This document shows, one piece after another, positions 45,087 through 53,691 of a DNA stretch of 64,000 nt. Position 1 is the first letter of the stretch. The number at the start of each line of letters is the position of its first letter. Made by a program: the position numbers and the translations under genes. The notes beneath the pieces were generated by a model that was not told the origin of the DNA, did no database searches, and worked only from the letters and a program-made list of their open reading frames with translations. Source of the stretch: Thiothrix litoralis (GTDB taxonomy: Bacteria; Pseudomonadota; Gammaproteobacteria; Thiotrichales; Thiotrichaceae); contig NZ_CP072801.1 of the NCBI RefSeq assembly GCF_017901135.1, positions 3,934,501-3,998,500 of the forward strand, given 5' to 3'.

Positions 45087-46358
45087 TCAAACCACTGCGA
45101 ATGCCTGTTCGAGGTCAGCAATGATGTCGTCAATGTGTTCAATACCAACGCTCAGGCGGATGCTTTCCGGCCTGACGCCCGCTCGCAATTGCTCGGCTTC
45201 GGTCAACTGGCGGTGGGTGGTGGAAGCCGGGTGGCACGCCAGCGATTTCGCATCGCCGATGTTCACCAAGCGCTTGATGATCTGCAATTGGTCGTAGAAC
45301 TTCACGCCAGCATCAAAGCCGCCTTTGATGCCGAAGGTCATCAGCGAGGCAGGTTTGCCGTCGAAATATTTCAACGCTAAAGCATGATACGGGTCATCTG
45401 CCAGCGCCGCAAAATTCACCCACTCAACTTTGGGATGATCTTTCAGGTAATGGGCAACCGCAATGGCGTTGTCGCAATGGCGTTCCATGCGCAAGGCCAG
45501 CGTTTCCAGCCCTTGCAGGATCAGGAATGCATTGAACGGTGATAGTGCCGAACCCGTGTTGCGCAAAGGCACGGTACGCGCCCGCCCGATGTAGGCCGCC
45601 GCTCCAAAGGCTTCGGTATACACCACACCGTGATAGGAAGGTTCTGGGCTGTTGATGGCTGCGTAGCGCTCTTTGTTTTCCGTCCACGGGAATTTGCCAG
45701 AATCCACAATGATGCCGCCCAGTGAATTGCCGTGCCCGCCGATGTATTTGGTCAGGGCGTGCACCACAATGTCCGCACCGTAATCAATCGGGGTACACAG
45801 GATGGGGGTAGCAACGGTGTTGTCCACGATGACCGCGACGCCATGTTTGTGGGCGGCAGTGGCAATCGCTTCAATGTCGACGATATTGCCCGCCGGGTTG
45901 CCGATGGTTTCGCAGAAAACAGCCTTGGTTTTGGCGTCGATCAGCTTTTCGATGGCTTCCGCACTGTCATTTTCAGCAAAGCGCACTTCAATGCCCAATT
46001 TGGGGAGCATGTGCGCAAACAGGGTGTAAGTGCCGCCGTACAATTGCGGGGTGGCGATGATGTTATCGCCCACTTCCGCAATATTGATAATGGCGTAATG
46101 GATAGCGGACATGCCGGAGCTAACCACCAGCCCTGCGATACCGCCTTCGAGTGCTGCCACGCGCTGTTCCAGTACGTCATTGGTGGGGTTCATCAGGCGC
46201 GTGTAGATATTGCCGGGCACGGCCAGATTGAACAAATCAGCACCGTGCTGGGCATCATCAAATTCGTAGGCCACGGTCTGATAGATAGGCACGACAACCG
46301 ATTTGGTGGTCGGGTCGGTCGTGTAGCCAGCGTGAAGAGATAGGGTTTCTTTTTTCAT
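45087..46358 (-). CDS. metY: O-acetylhomoserine aminocarboxypropyltransferase (sulfhydrylase), separated from its ribosome binding site
   Basis: 423 residues. The Cys/Met-metabolism PLP enzyme signature is clear: THRQL and SVGIEHIDDIIADLEQAF at the end, and the PLP lysine in VVHALTKYIGGHGNSLGG. It makes homocysteine from O-acetylhomoserine and sulfide. The coding sequence is intact, but TnpB element B begins directly after its start codon on the plus strand. The native GGAGG site, six bases from the ATG in the restored sequence, now lies at 47700-47704. The sequence now upstream of the ATG (element left end) has no good ribosome binding site, so expression is probably impaired. Confidence 0.92.
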   Translation of the reverse strand: MKKETLSLHAGYTTDPTTKSVVVPIYQTVAYEFDDAQHGADLFNLAVPGNIYTRLMNPTNDVLEQRVAALEGGIAGLVVSSGMSAIHYAIINIAEVGDNIIATPQLYGGTYTLFAHMLPKLGIEVRFAENDSAEAIEKLIDAKTKAVFCETIGNPAGNIVDIEAIATAAHKHGVAVIVDNTVATPILCTPIDYGADIVVHALTKYIGGHGNSLGGIIVDSGKFPWTENKERYAAINSPEPSYHGVVYTEAFGAAAYIGRARTVPLRNTGSALSPFNAFLILQGLETLALRMERHCDNAIAVAHYLKDHPKVEWVNFAALADDPYHALALKYFDGKPASLMTFGIKGGFDAGVKFYDQLQIIKRLVNIGDAKSLACHPASTTHRQLTEAEQLRAGVRPESIRLSVGIEHIDDIIADLEQAFAVV

Positions 46359-47693
46359 CCATCTTGCGCGAGATACCCCGTCCTTCAGGGCGGGGAGGGA
46401 TAGCGCGTCGGCGTTAGCCGACCCTCTTCTCGCTCCTCTTTTTGGTTAAGCTATCTTGATTAAACACATAGAAATCACACGGTATGAACTATACTGTAAG
46501 TTATGCTGGCAAAACGCGCCTACCAATTCCGGTTTTACCCAGACCCGCAACAAGAAAAATTGCTGGCGCAGACGTTTGGTTGTGTGCGTTACGTGTACAA
46601 CAGCATCTTGCGTTACCGCACGGATGCTTACGATCAGGCTCAGGAAAAGGTCAGTTATCTGGGTGCTAATGCGCGGTTGACAGCCATCAAGAAGCAGCCC
46701 GAACGGCTTTTTCTGAACGACGTTTCCAGTGTTCCGCTGCAACAATGCTTGCGGAACCAACAAACCGCGTTCAAGAACTTTTTTGAGGGCCGGGCAAAAT
46801 ACCCTGTCTTCAAATCCAAAAAGCACCGACAGTCGGCAGAATTTACTTACCGTGCTTTTACATTCCGCAACGGTGAGTTGAAGCTGGCGAAGTGCGCTGC
46901 GCCGCTGGACATTCGATGGAGCCAGCCACTTCCTGCTGCCCCGACCACTGTCACCGTGTCCAAAGATCAGGCCGGACGCTATTTCGTGTCTTGCTTGTGT
47001 GAATTTGAACCCACGCTGTTGCCCGTCACCGACAAAAAGGCTGGCATTGACGTGGGCATCAAGGATTTGTTCGTCACCTCTGACGGTTTTAAGTCCGGCA
47101 ATCCCCGCCATACCGCCCAACACGCGGCTAAACTGGCGAAGTACCAACGCCGTCTTGCCAAGAAGAAATTCGGCAGCAAGAATCGGCTGAAAGCTAAACG
47201 CAACGTTGCCCGTGTTCACGCGAAGATTTCCGATTGCCGGTCGGACAACTTGCACAAGCTGTCCCGCAAACTGATTAACGAGAACCAAGTCGTTTGCGCT
47301 GAAAACCTCGCCGTGAAGAACATGATTAAGAACCCGACACTGGCCAAGCACATTGCGGATGCAAGTTGGGGGGAATTTACCCGCCAACTGGCGTACAAAG
47401 CCCACTGGGCAGGCAGGACGTATGTCGAGATCGACCGTTTCTTTCCTTCCAGCAAACGCTGTAACGGCTGCGGGTTCGTGAAAGCAAACATGCCGCTGGA
47501 CGTGCGGTCTTGGGAATGCCTGGAATGTGGCGCAACCCACGACCGTGACGTGAATGCAGCACGTAACATTTTAGCCGCCGGACTGGCGGTGCTAGCCTTT
47601 GGAGAGAATGTTAGTGGTGATGGCATTTCGGTGTCGTTGTCCTGTTCTCGATGAATTAGGAATCCCCTTCCTTTAGGGAGGGGAGGAAGTCAA
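46359..47693 (+). mobile_element. IS200/IS605-type element B (TCAT target), tnpB only
   Basis: 1335 bp. The left end follows TCAT (46355-46358, the complement of the metY start region) and includes the hairpin CCCCGTCCTTCAGGGCGGGG and a second hairpin GTCGGCGTTAGCCGAC. The right end has CCCCTTCCTTTAGGGAGGGG and ends TCAA at 47690-47693. Excision restores GGAGGATCACC directly before the metY ATG. There is no tnpA, so the element is not autonomous. It is about the same length as element C. Confidence 0.88.
46503..47654 (+). CDS. tnpB: TnpB RNA-guided nuclease-family protein (element B)
   Basis: 383 residues. The HTH_OrfB N-terminus (KRAYQFRFYPDPQQEKLLAQTFGCVRYVYN) is present. RuvC catalytic residues are all in place: D in GIDVGIKDLFV, E in VVCAENLAVKNM, D in DRDVNAARNIL. 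The zinc finger is C..C...C..C (CNGCG, CLECG). It cuts DNA at a TAM plus guide match, using an omegaRNA from the element's right end; the predicted TAM is TCAT. Closely related to the element C protein (differences are scattered). Confidence 0.92.
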   Translation: MLAKRAYQFRFYPDPQQEKLLAQTFGCVRYVYNSILRYRTDAYDQAQEKVSYLGANARLTAIKKQPERLFLNDVSSVPLQQCLRNQQTAFKNFFEGRAKYPVFKSKKHRQSAEFTYRAFTFRNGELKLAKCAAPLDIRWSQPLPAAPTTVTVSKDQAGRYFVSCLCEFEPTLLPVTDKKAGIDVGIKDLFVTSDGFKSGNPRHTAQHAAKLAKYQRRLAKKKFGSKNRLKAKRNVARVHAKISDCRSDNLHKLSRKLINENQVVCAENLAVKNMIKNPTLAKHIADASWGEFTRQLAYKAHWAGRTYVEIDRFFPSSKRCNGCGFVKANMPLDVRSWECLECGATHDRDVNAARNILAAGLAVLAFGENVSGDGISVSLSCSR

Positions 47694-47764
47694 GGTGATC
47701 CTCCGTGTTAGAGGCAGAAGGTATAACATAGCCCCCATGAGCTTGACTATAGAAAGGATGCACG

Positions 47765-48577
47765 ATGCCTGAATTGCCAGAAGTGGAAACCACCCGCCGG
47801 GGAATCGAGCCGTGGTTGAAGGGGCACACTGTTGCCAAGGTCAATATTCGCCAGCCTAAATTGCGCTGGCCTGTGCCGGACACGATTACCGCGCTGGAAG
47901 GGCAGGTGGTGCATGAGTTGACCCGGCGCGGCAAATACATTCTGCTGCATACCGATGCCGGTGTCGGGCTGATCCATTTGGGAATGTCTGGCAGTTTGCG
48001 GATTGTGGAGGTAGATTTAGAGCCGCGTAAACATGACCATTTCGATTTGGTGCTGGCAAGCGGTAAGGCGGTGCGTTACCACGACCCGCGACGGTTTGGG
48101 GCGTTCCTGTGGGTGCAAGGTGATCCGTTGCAGCATCCCTTGCTATGTGATTTGGGGCCGGAACCGCTGAGTGATGGTTTTGATGGTGATTACCTGTTTG
48201 CGCAATCCCGCAACCGCACGGTCAGTGTGAAGGTATTCATTATGAATGCGCATATTGTCGTTGGCGTAGGTAATATCTACGCCAACGAAGCGCTGTTTCT
48301 AGCCGGGATAGACCCACGCTGTGCGGCGGGGAGCGTATCCCGCGAACGTTACCTTCAACTGGTGCAAGCTATCCGCCAGATTTTGGCCTATGCCATTGAA
48401 TGCGGGGGAACAACCTTGCGCGATTTTGTACGGGAAGATGGGACGCCGGGGTATTTCCAGCTTGAGCTGAAGGTTTACGATCGAACTGGGCAGGCGTGCG
48501 CGGTCTGCCAAAATCCGATTGTCCAGATCACTCAAGGGCAGCGTTCCACTTGGTTCTGCCCCCTCTGCCAGCATTAA
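47765..48577 (+). CDS. mutM: Formamidopyrimidine-DNA glycosylase
   Basis: 270 residues. It starts with catalytic Pro1-Glu2 after Met removal (MPELPEVETTRRGI), has the H2TH region (GVGNIYANEALF) and a C-terminal zinc finger (CAVC...CPLCQH). It removes 8-oxoguanine and cleaves the AP site. An AGGA site lies 7 bases before the ATG. Confidence 0.97.
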   Translation: MPELPEVETTRRGIEPWLKGHTVAKVNIRQPKLRWPVPDTITALEGQVVHELTRRGKYILLHTDAGVGLIHLGMSGSLRIVEVDLEPRKHDHFDLVLASGKAVRYHDPRRFGAFLWVQGDPLQHPLLCDLGPEPLSDGFDGDYLFAQSRNRTVSVKVFIMNAHIVVGVGNIYANEALFLAGIDPRCAAGSVSRERYLQLVQAIRQILAYAIECGGTTLRDFVREDGTPGYFQLELKVYDRTGQACAVCQNPIVQITQGQRSTWFCPLCQH

Positions 48578-48588
48578 TTCATCCCGGT

Positions 48589-48640
48589 CACTGAGCATAG
48601 TCGAAGTGCTGCTCTCTTGGTTGCTGAGTGCAGCCGAAGC
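48589..48640. repeat. CACTGAGC-type dispersed repeat, two units
   Basis: CACTGAGCATAGTCGAAGTGC (48589-48609; stem CACT/AGTG) and GCTGAGTGCAGCCGAAGC (48623-48640) lie between mutM and the small gene. A related CCCTGAGCGAAGCCAAAGGG segment occurs inside the SEFIR-STAND gene at about 62041. Confidence 0.6.
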
Positions 48641-48664
48641 ATCGCCTTGCGGCTTGCCGCTGAG

Positions 48665-48859
48665 TCAGTTGCGTCGCGTCCCCCGAATGCTCATATCGGC
48701 TTCTTCGAGAATGCCATTTGCCATCAGTTCGCGCACCAATTGACGGCGGATGCCTTTATTTACCCCAATATCCAGACCGATGCGGTAGAAAAGGAAGGAT
48801 GGAATCCCGATAATGGCTAGCCCAGCCATAAAGTACATAACGATTTCTGTATCCAACAT
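48665..48859 (-). CDS. Small single-span membrane protein, unknown
   Basis: 64 residues. AGGGGG lies five bases before the ATG. One hydrophobic span (EIVMYFMAGLAIIGIPSFLFYRIG) is followed by a basic, helical cytoplasmic tail (NKGIRRQLVRELMANGILEEAD). No family recognised. Divergent from dusA. Confidence 0.6.
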   Translation of the reverse strand: MLDTEIVMYFMAGLAIIGIPSFLFYRIGLDIGVNKGIRRQLVRELMANGILEEADMSIRGTRRN

Positions 48860-48945
48860 AAAAGCCCCCTACTGATGTGCTGTTTATTTTTTGAGATTGT
48901 TTTTTAAGCGAAATAATGTGGATTACTTCAAGATAAGAATATTAT

Positions 48946-49914
48946 ATGACTAAGCTGAACAGGAAATTTACCGTAGCGCCGATGTTGGATTGGACTGACC
49001 GTCATTGCCGTTATTTTCACAGGTTGCTGACAAAAGAAGCAGTTTTGTACACCGAAATGGTGACAACAGGCGCATTATTGCACGGCGACCCTGAACGCCA
49101 TCTGCGTTTCAATCAGGAAGAACACCCCGTCGCTTTACAGTTGGGCGGTAGTGAGCCGCCGGAAATGGCGGAATGCGCCCGTTTGGCGGAACGTTACGGT
49201 TACGACGAAGTGAACATCAATGTCGGTTGTCCCAGCGAACGGGTGCAAAAAGGCGCGTTTGGTGCGTGCCTGATGGCAGAGCCGCAACTCATCGCTGACT
49301 GTGTTGCCGCGATGCAGGCCGCCGTGAACATTCCTGTCACCGTAAAAAACCGTATCGGCATTGATGATCAGGATGACTACGCTGGTTTGCTCGCATTCAT
49401 CAGCACGGTATCGCAGGCGGGTTGTGAGACCTTCATCATCCATGCCCGCAAAGCGTGGTTGAAAGGGCTTAGCCCGAAAGAGAACCGCGACCTTCCGCCG
49501 TTGCGCTATGACCTGGTTTATCAGATCAAGCAGGAATTCCCGCAGCTTGAAATCATTATCAACGGCGGCATTACCACGCTGGAACAATGCCAGCAGCATT
49601 TGCAACACGTCGACGGGGTGATGGTGGGGCGCGAGGCTTACCATAACCCGTGGTTACTGGCGCAGGTTGACCCGCTGATTTATGGGGTGGATGCGCCGTT
49701 TCTGGAACGTAAAGCGGCATTTGAGGCATTTCTGGATTATGTGCAAGCGCAGCAGACGGCGGGGGTGGCGCTGAACCATATGAGCCGCCATATCCTCGGT
49801 TTGTTTCAGGGAATGCCCGGCGCCCGCGCCTTCCGACGGCTGATTAGCGAGAATGCGCATAAGAAAAATGCTGGAATTGCATTATTACGTGAATCACTTG
49901 AAAAAATAGCTTGA
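48946..49914 (+). CDS. dusA: tRNA-dihydrouridine synthase A
   Basis: 322 residues. The FMN TIM barrel starts KFTVAPMLDWTDRHCRYFHRLL, with the catalytic cysteine region NINVGCPSERVQKGAFGACLM and TVKNRIGIDD. DusA makes dihydrouridine at tRNA positions 20/20a. It ends 41 bases before tRNA-Asn on the same strand. Confidence 0.96.
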   Translation: MTKLNRKFTVAPMLDWTDRHCRYFHRLLTKEAVLYTEMVTTGALLHGDPERHLRFNQEEHPVALQLGGSEPPEMAECARLAERYGYDEVNINVGCPSERVQKGAFGACLMAEPQLIADCVAAMQAAVNIPVTVKNRIGIDDQDDYAGLLAFISTVSQAGCETFIIHARKAWLKGLSPKENRDLPPLRYDLVYQIKQEFPQLEIIINGGITTLEQCQQHLQHVDGVMVGREAYHNPWLLAQVDPLIYGVDAPFLERKAAFEAFLDYVQAQQTAGVALNHMSRHILGLFQGMPGARAFRRLISENAHKKNAGIALLRESLEKIA

Positions 49915-49955
49915 CCTCGCCAATGGAATTTAGCAGAATACGCGCCTTCAACAGT

Positions 49956-50031
49956 TCCCCGATAGCTCAGTCGGTAGAGCAAATGACTGTTAATCATTGG
50001 GTCGGCGGTTCGAGTCCGTCTCGGGGAGCCA
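49956..50031 (+). tRNA. tRNA-Asn (GTT)
   Basis: The acceptor arms TCCCCGA and TCGGGGA pair, the D arm is GCTCAGTCGGTAGAGC, the anticodon GTT is at 49989-49991 and the T arm is GGCGGTTCGAGTCCGTC; CCA is encoded. It borders the accessory region with restriction-system relics, so it may be an integration point. Confidence 0.97.
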
Positions 50032-50042
50032 ATACATTTAAG

Positions 50043-50074
50043 GGGTTGCATCCATTCAGGTGCAGCCCTTTTTT
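50043..50074 (+). terminator. Terminator after tRNA-Asn
   Basis: GGGTTGCA pairs with TGCAGCCC (one G-U) followed by six T. Confidence 0.8.
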
Positions 50075-50125
50075 GTTTTCGCTACTTTTTGCCGTTGTGG
50101 AGTCCATCAGGGAGTCCAACTTTCT

Positions 50126-50277
50126 CTAACCCCTGTACTTCTTGATGTTCTCCGCCTGCGAAAAAATTTCCTTGTAAATTTCATCCCGGTCAACGGATGG
50201 ATAGCCGTATTCCGCTAGCAGCATAATCAGATCGACTTTTAGTTCGGCCTTGATGTCTTTCTTGCTCCCTTGCGATA
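50126..50277 (-). pseudogene. HsdR (type I restriction endonuclease) C-terminal remnant
   Basis: The minus strand reads SKKDIKAELKVDLIMLLA, then EYGYPSVDRDEIYKEIF and QAENIKKYRG before TAG at 50126. This matches the extreme C-terminus of HsdR subunits. The rest of the ~1000-residue gene is missing; the Uma2 gene abuts it. Together with the HsdM-like fragment at 50916-50992 it marks a lost type I system. Confidence 0.65.
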
Positions 50278-50859
50278 TTAACCTTGGTCATCATTCAAAA
50301 ACGCCCAGTCAATACTCAGTTCTGGGAATAAGCCAACGGTCGCCGGTTCATCCAGCCCAAACAGTTGGAATTGCCCGTATTTGCCGTCTTCGCCCAAGGT
50401 ATACACCATCAGCCAGCGGTCAGTTGGGTGAACAATCCAGTATGCTTTGACCCCATGCCGTTCGTAAAGCTTGCGCTTTTTTTCCATGTCCATAATGGCG
50501 GAGGAGGGCGAAACGACTTCAATGATCCAGTCCGGCGCACCGCGACAGCCTTTATCATCCAGTTTGCTACGGTCACAGATGACCGCAATATCAGGTTGGA
50601 CGGTGGTATCCACTTTGTCGTCGGCTTCCTGTTGGCGTGGCAGACGGACATCAAACGGGGCAACATAAGGGCGACAAGGTTTACCGCGTAAATGTTGCAA
50701 AATTTGCGAACCTAATTCCAATACCACATCCTGATGTTGCCGTGACGGTGCAGCCATTGCATACGCCACGCCGTCAATTAGCTCCCAATGTTCACCTTCT
50801 GGCCATTTTGCGTAATCGGCGTAGGTGTAGCGTTCCTGTAACTGTTCTGCTGCACTCAT
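50278..50859 (-). CDS. Uma2-family PD-(D/E)XK protein
   Basis: 193 residues from the ATG at 50859 (MSAAEQLQERYTYADYAKWP). The Uma2 pattern is clear: WELIDGVAYAMAAPS, then VDTTVQPDIAVICD and PDWIIEVVSPSS...D...K...Y...GVKAYWIV. The nuclease-like residues E, D and E.K are retained. The family is abundant in cyanobacteria and filamentous bacteria and its function is unsettled. It sits between two fragments of a type I restriction system. Confidence 0.85.
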   Translation of the reverse strand: MSAAEQLQERYTYADYAKWPEGEHWELIDGVAYAMAAPSRQHQDVVLELGSQILQHLRGKPCRPYVAPFDVRLPRQQEADDKVDTTVQPDIAVICDRSKLDDKGCRGAPDWIIEVVSPSSAIMDMEKKRKLYERHGVKAYWIVHPTDRWLMVYTLGEDGKYGQFQLFGLDEPATVGLFPELSIDWAFLNDDQG

Positions 50860-50915
50860 TTTTCCGGTTCCCCGTGTGGTTGTGTTAGCCTCAAACATAG
50901 CACAAAAGCAGGCGA

Positions 50916-50992
50916 TTATTCCCCATAGCCCAACACCGCCAGATTCTTGCGGATCACTGTATCCAGCCGTTCCGCTTCCTGCATCTGCTTAT
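50916..50992 (-). pseudogene. HsdM-like C-terminal remnant truncated by element D
   Basis: The frame reads KQMQEAERLDTVIRKNLAVL then GYGE and TAA at 50916, resembling the C-terminal helix of type I modification methylases. It is cut at 50992 by the left end of element D. Identification is tentative because only ~24 residues remain. Confidence 0.4.
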
Positions 50993-51949
50993 CAGTAATC
51001 GCGTAAAACCTCGTCCTTCAGGGCGAGGATATAAGCGTCTTCGGCTTTCTCTGATGAAGTATCGTTCATCCAGTAGTTTTTTGACATAATACCGCTACAC
51101 TCTACCCCATGAATCCAGCCACAACCACCTTGAAAACGCTCCAAGTCCGCATCCGTGACAAACACGCGCCGGTGTTGCGTCAGTGGGCGTTTGAGTGCAA
51201 TCAGGTGTGGAATTTCGCCAATGCTTACACGGCAGAATACAGCAACATTCCCATTCCCGGGGTAGGTTGGGTGCGCAGTAACATCACCGCCTTCGACTTA
51301 GCCAAACAGCAGGCAGCGTACAAAAAAGAGCGCGGCTTCACCCTGCATTCGCAAACCGTGCAAGAAGTCACTGAAGCCCACGCGAAAGCCCGAAAACAGT
51401 TCAAAAAAGACAAATTGCGCTGGCGGATTTCCGGTGGCTCCCAACGTTCGCTGGGCTGGATTCCCTTCAAGTCGGGTGCGGCGGTTTGGAAGGAAGGACA
51501 AGTTCGCTATAACAAGCATTTTTTCAAGGTGTGGGACAGTCACGGTTTGTCACAATACGCCTTCCGTTCCGGTTCTTTTTCCGAAGATGCGCGGGGTCGT
51601 TGGTATTTCAATGTGGTGGTGCAAGTTGAGGTCGCCACCCATGAAAGCCAAACCGCGATTGGTATTGACCTTGGCTTAAAAACCACGGCCACCTGTAGCG
51701 ATGGCACGGTGCTGGAACGCCAGCAGCGTTACCGCAACCTTGAGGTGAAACTCGGCAAAGCCCAACGCGCCCATCAAAAACGGCGCGTCAAGGCTATTCA
51801 TGCCAAGATCAAACATCAACGCAAGAACGACACCCACAAATTCACCACCGCACTGGTGCAACAGCACGGTGTCATATTCGTTGGCAACGTCAGCAGTGCT
51901 GGCCTCGCAAAAACCACGATGGCTAAAAGCGTCTTGGATGCAGGCTGGT
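50993..51949 (+). mobile_element. IS200/IS605-type element D (TTAT target), 3' truncated
   Basis: The left end follows TTAT (50989-50992) and resembles that of element A (shared ATCGCGTAA/TTCGCGTAA, ATATAAGCGTC and the hairpin CCTCGTCCTTCAGGGCGAGG). The element breaks off inside tnpB at about 51949, where homology to element A stops and antitoxin-like sequence begins on the other strand. The right end is missing. Confidence 0.8.
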
Positions 51950-51969
51950 TCATCCAGCGCAGCACCTAG
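51109..51969 (+). pseudogene. tnpB: Truncated tnpB (element D)
   Basis: Residues 1-280 match the element A TnpB (TLKTLQVRIRDKHAPVLRQW...), including GIDLGLKTTAT and VGNVSSAGLAKT, so it shares the missing RuvC-II glutamate. After MAKSVLDAGW the frame runs into unrelated sequence and stops at 51967-51969. Zinc finger and RuvC-III are lost, so no nuclease function remains. Confidence 0.88.
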
Positions 51970-52077
51970 CACCAAGGCTGTTAGCGTACTACCGTTGATT
52001 TCTGCGGCTTTTGCCAGCATGTTTTTAGTGCTGGCAGGCAAGCGGATGTCAAACCGTTCTAACGTCCTGGCTAGGGT
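51950..52077 (-). pseudogene. DUF1778-type antitoxin remnant
   Basis: The minus-strand frame reads LERFDIRLPASTKNMLAKAA, then EINGSTLTALVLGAALDEPA, the ribbon-helix-helix core of DUF1778 (TacA-like) antitoxins. It is interrupted upstream by the DDE insertion sequence at 52078 and downstream by the truncated element D. No matching GNAT toxin is present. Confidence 0.7.
52069..52077. repeat. Left 9-bp target duplication of the DDE insertion sequence
   Basis: GGCTAGGGT at 52069-52077 is repeated at 53543-53551 immediately outside the inverted repeats. Confidence 0.9.
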
Positions 52078-53542
52078 CAGCAATTCTCATTTTGCCCCTC
52101 ACCCAATAAAATGGCGTAAACTAAACCTATCCCATTGAGATCTGTTCCGGGAGGTGAAGTCGATGAGCTACCCAACCGTTACTGCTGCTGCGCTAACCGC
52201 ACCGCTCACTTTTGCGGGTATCGTGGAGCAATTGCGCGATACATTCCGCGCCTTCCCCGACTGCCGCAAACCCGGCAATAATACCCGCTATACCTTGGAG
52301 GATACGGGTTTGAGTGCTTTTTCGGTGTTTTTCATGCAGTGTGCGTCCTTTCTGGAATACCAGCGGCGCATGGTGGAGAACCAAGAGCGGAGTAATGCAC
52401 AGACGTTGTTCGGTGTTCATGCCATTCCCTGCGACAATCAAATTCGCCATTTGCTGGATAGCGTGCCGCCGTCAGCCGTTGCGCCTGCTTACCGTTATCT
52501 TTTCAATGGGTTGCAACAGAATGGTTATTTGGATAAGTGGCGGGTGCATGACTACGGTTATTTGTTGGCACTGGATGGGACACAGCATTTTTCGTCATCC
52601 CACATCCATTGTGAGCAGTGTTTGACGAAGACGCATCACAACGGGACAGTCACCTACTCACACCAAGTGCTGACCCCGATTTTAACAGCACCCGATAAAC
52701 CGCAGGTGATCCCGTTACCGCCAGAGTTCATCAGCCGCCAAGATGGGCAAACCAAGCAAGATTGTGAAATCAACGCCGCTAAACGCTGGCTGGCTCAGTG
52801 GGGCGCGGATTACATCCCGCTGGGCATCACGTTTCTGGGGGATGATTTGTATTGTCACCAGCCCTTTTGCCAAGCAGTCCTGGACGCTGGCGCACAGTTC
52901 ATTTTCAACTGCAAACCCACGTCCCACACGACCTTATATGAAGAGTTGGAAGGGCTAGAGAAAATCGGCGCGATACGCACCCATCTTGTACAGCGGCGGA
53001 TGGGAAAGCATTCTGTCACGGATACCTACCGTTTTGCGACGCAGATGCCCTTACGTGATGGGGACGATGCCCTGCGTGTCAACTGGTTCAGTCTCACGAG
53101 TGTGCGTGATGATGGTAAGTGCTTATACCATAAAGATTTCGCCACCTCTCACCCTATCACCACCGGCAAGGTCGTCGATCTTGTGAAGGCTGGGAGGTGT
53201 CGCTGGAAGATTGAGAACGAAAACAACAACACCCTGAAAACCAAAGGCTACCACTTTGAACACAACTTCGGGCATGGGCAGCAACACCTCGCCAACTTGT
53301 TGGCCGCATTAGTGTTATTGGCTTATCTCGTCCATACCGTGATTGACTTGATGGATGAGCGTTTCCGAACTTTACTTCAGAAAATGGGGTCACGCGAACG
53401 CTTGTTCGATGACATCAATACGCTCACGACCTTTTTGTGCTTCAAAAGTTGGACGGCTCTGCTGGATTTTATGCTCGTCGGCTTAGAGCGGCGGCATCAA
53501 GCGGATGAGATTGAGCAGTGGGTGGTAAAATGAGAATTGCTG
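52078..53542 (+). mobile_element. DDE insertion sequence (IS4-like or ISNCY), 1465 bp
   Basis: Perfect 16-base terminal inverted repeats CAGCAATTCTCATTTT (52078-52093) and AAAATGAGAATTGCTG (53527-53542) flank one transposase gene. A 9-bp target duplication GGCTAGGGT borders both sides. The perfect ends, duplication and intact transposase indicate a recent insertion, here into a DUF1778 antitoxin gene. Confidence 0.92.
52163..53533 (+). CDS. DDE transposase
   Basis: 456 residues from the ATG at 52163 with GGGAGG eight bases upstream. Probable catalytic residues are D in LALDGTQHFS, D in TFLGDDLYCHQPF and E in RWKIENENNNTLKTKGY. The C-terminal region has the EHNFGHG motif found in these families. 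The stop lies inside the right inverted repeat. The exact ISfinder family (IS4-like versus ISNCY) cannot be decided by eye. Confidence 0.88.
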   Translation: MSYPTVTAAALTAPLTFAGIVEQLRDTFRAFPDCRKPGNNTRYTLEDTGLSAFSVFFMQCASFLEYQRRMVENQERSNAQTLFGVHAIPCDNQIRHLLDSVPPSAVAPAYRYLFNGLQQNGYLDKWRVHDYGYLLALDGTQHFSSSHIHCEQCLTKTHHNGTVTYSHQVLTPILTAPDKPQVIPLPPEFISRQDGQTKQDCEINAAKRWLAQWGADYIPLGITFLGDDLYCHQPFCQAVLDAGAQFIFNCKPTSHTTLYEELEGLEKIGAIRTHLVQRRMGKHSVTDTYRFATQMPLRDGDDALRVNWFSLTSVRDDGKCLYHKDFATSHPITTGKVVDLVKAGRCRWKIENENNNTLKTKGYHFEHNFGHGQQHLANLLAALVLLAYLVHTVIDLMDERFRTLLQKMGSRERLFDDINTLTTFLCFKSWTALLDFMLVGLERRHQADEIEQWVVK

Positions 53543-53551
53543 GGCTAGGGT
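53543..53551. repeat. Right 9-bp target duplication
   Basis: GGCTAGGGT, identical to 52069-52077. Confidence 0.9.
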
Positions 53552-53691
53552 AGGGCAACATTGCGCAACATGAGACGGCGTGTATAATGCCAACCCCAGT
53601 AATCCCGTGCTTTCCGAGGTTTTCACTTGCTTCATGCCTATCAGTGTAAGTCATTGAAATTTAAAACCCTATTGATTGTTAATCATTTAAT

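Noticed and set aside
51676-52083. Minus-strand frame of 135 codons treated as one gene
   Set aside because: Only the part from 51950 is antitoxin-like; the rest is antisense to truncated tnpB, so it is a chimera of two fragments.
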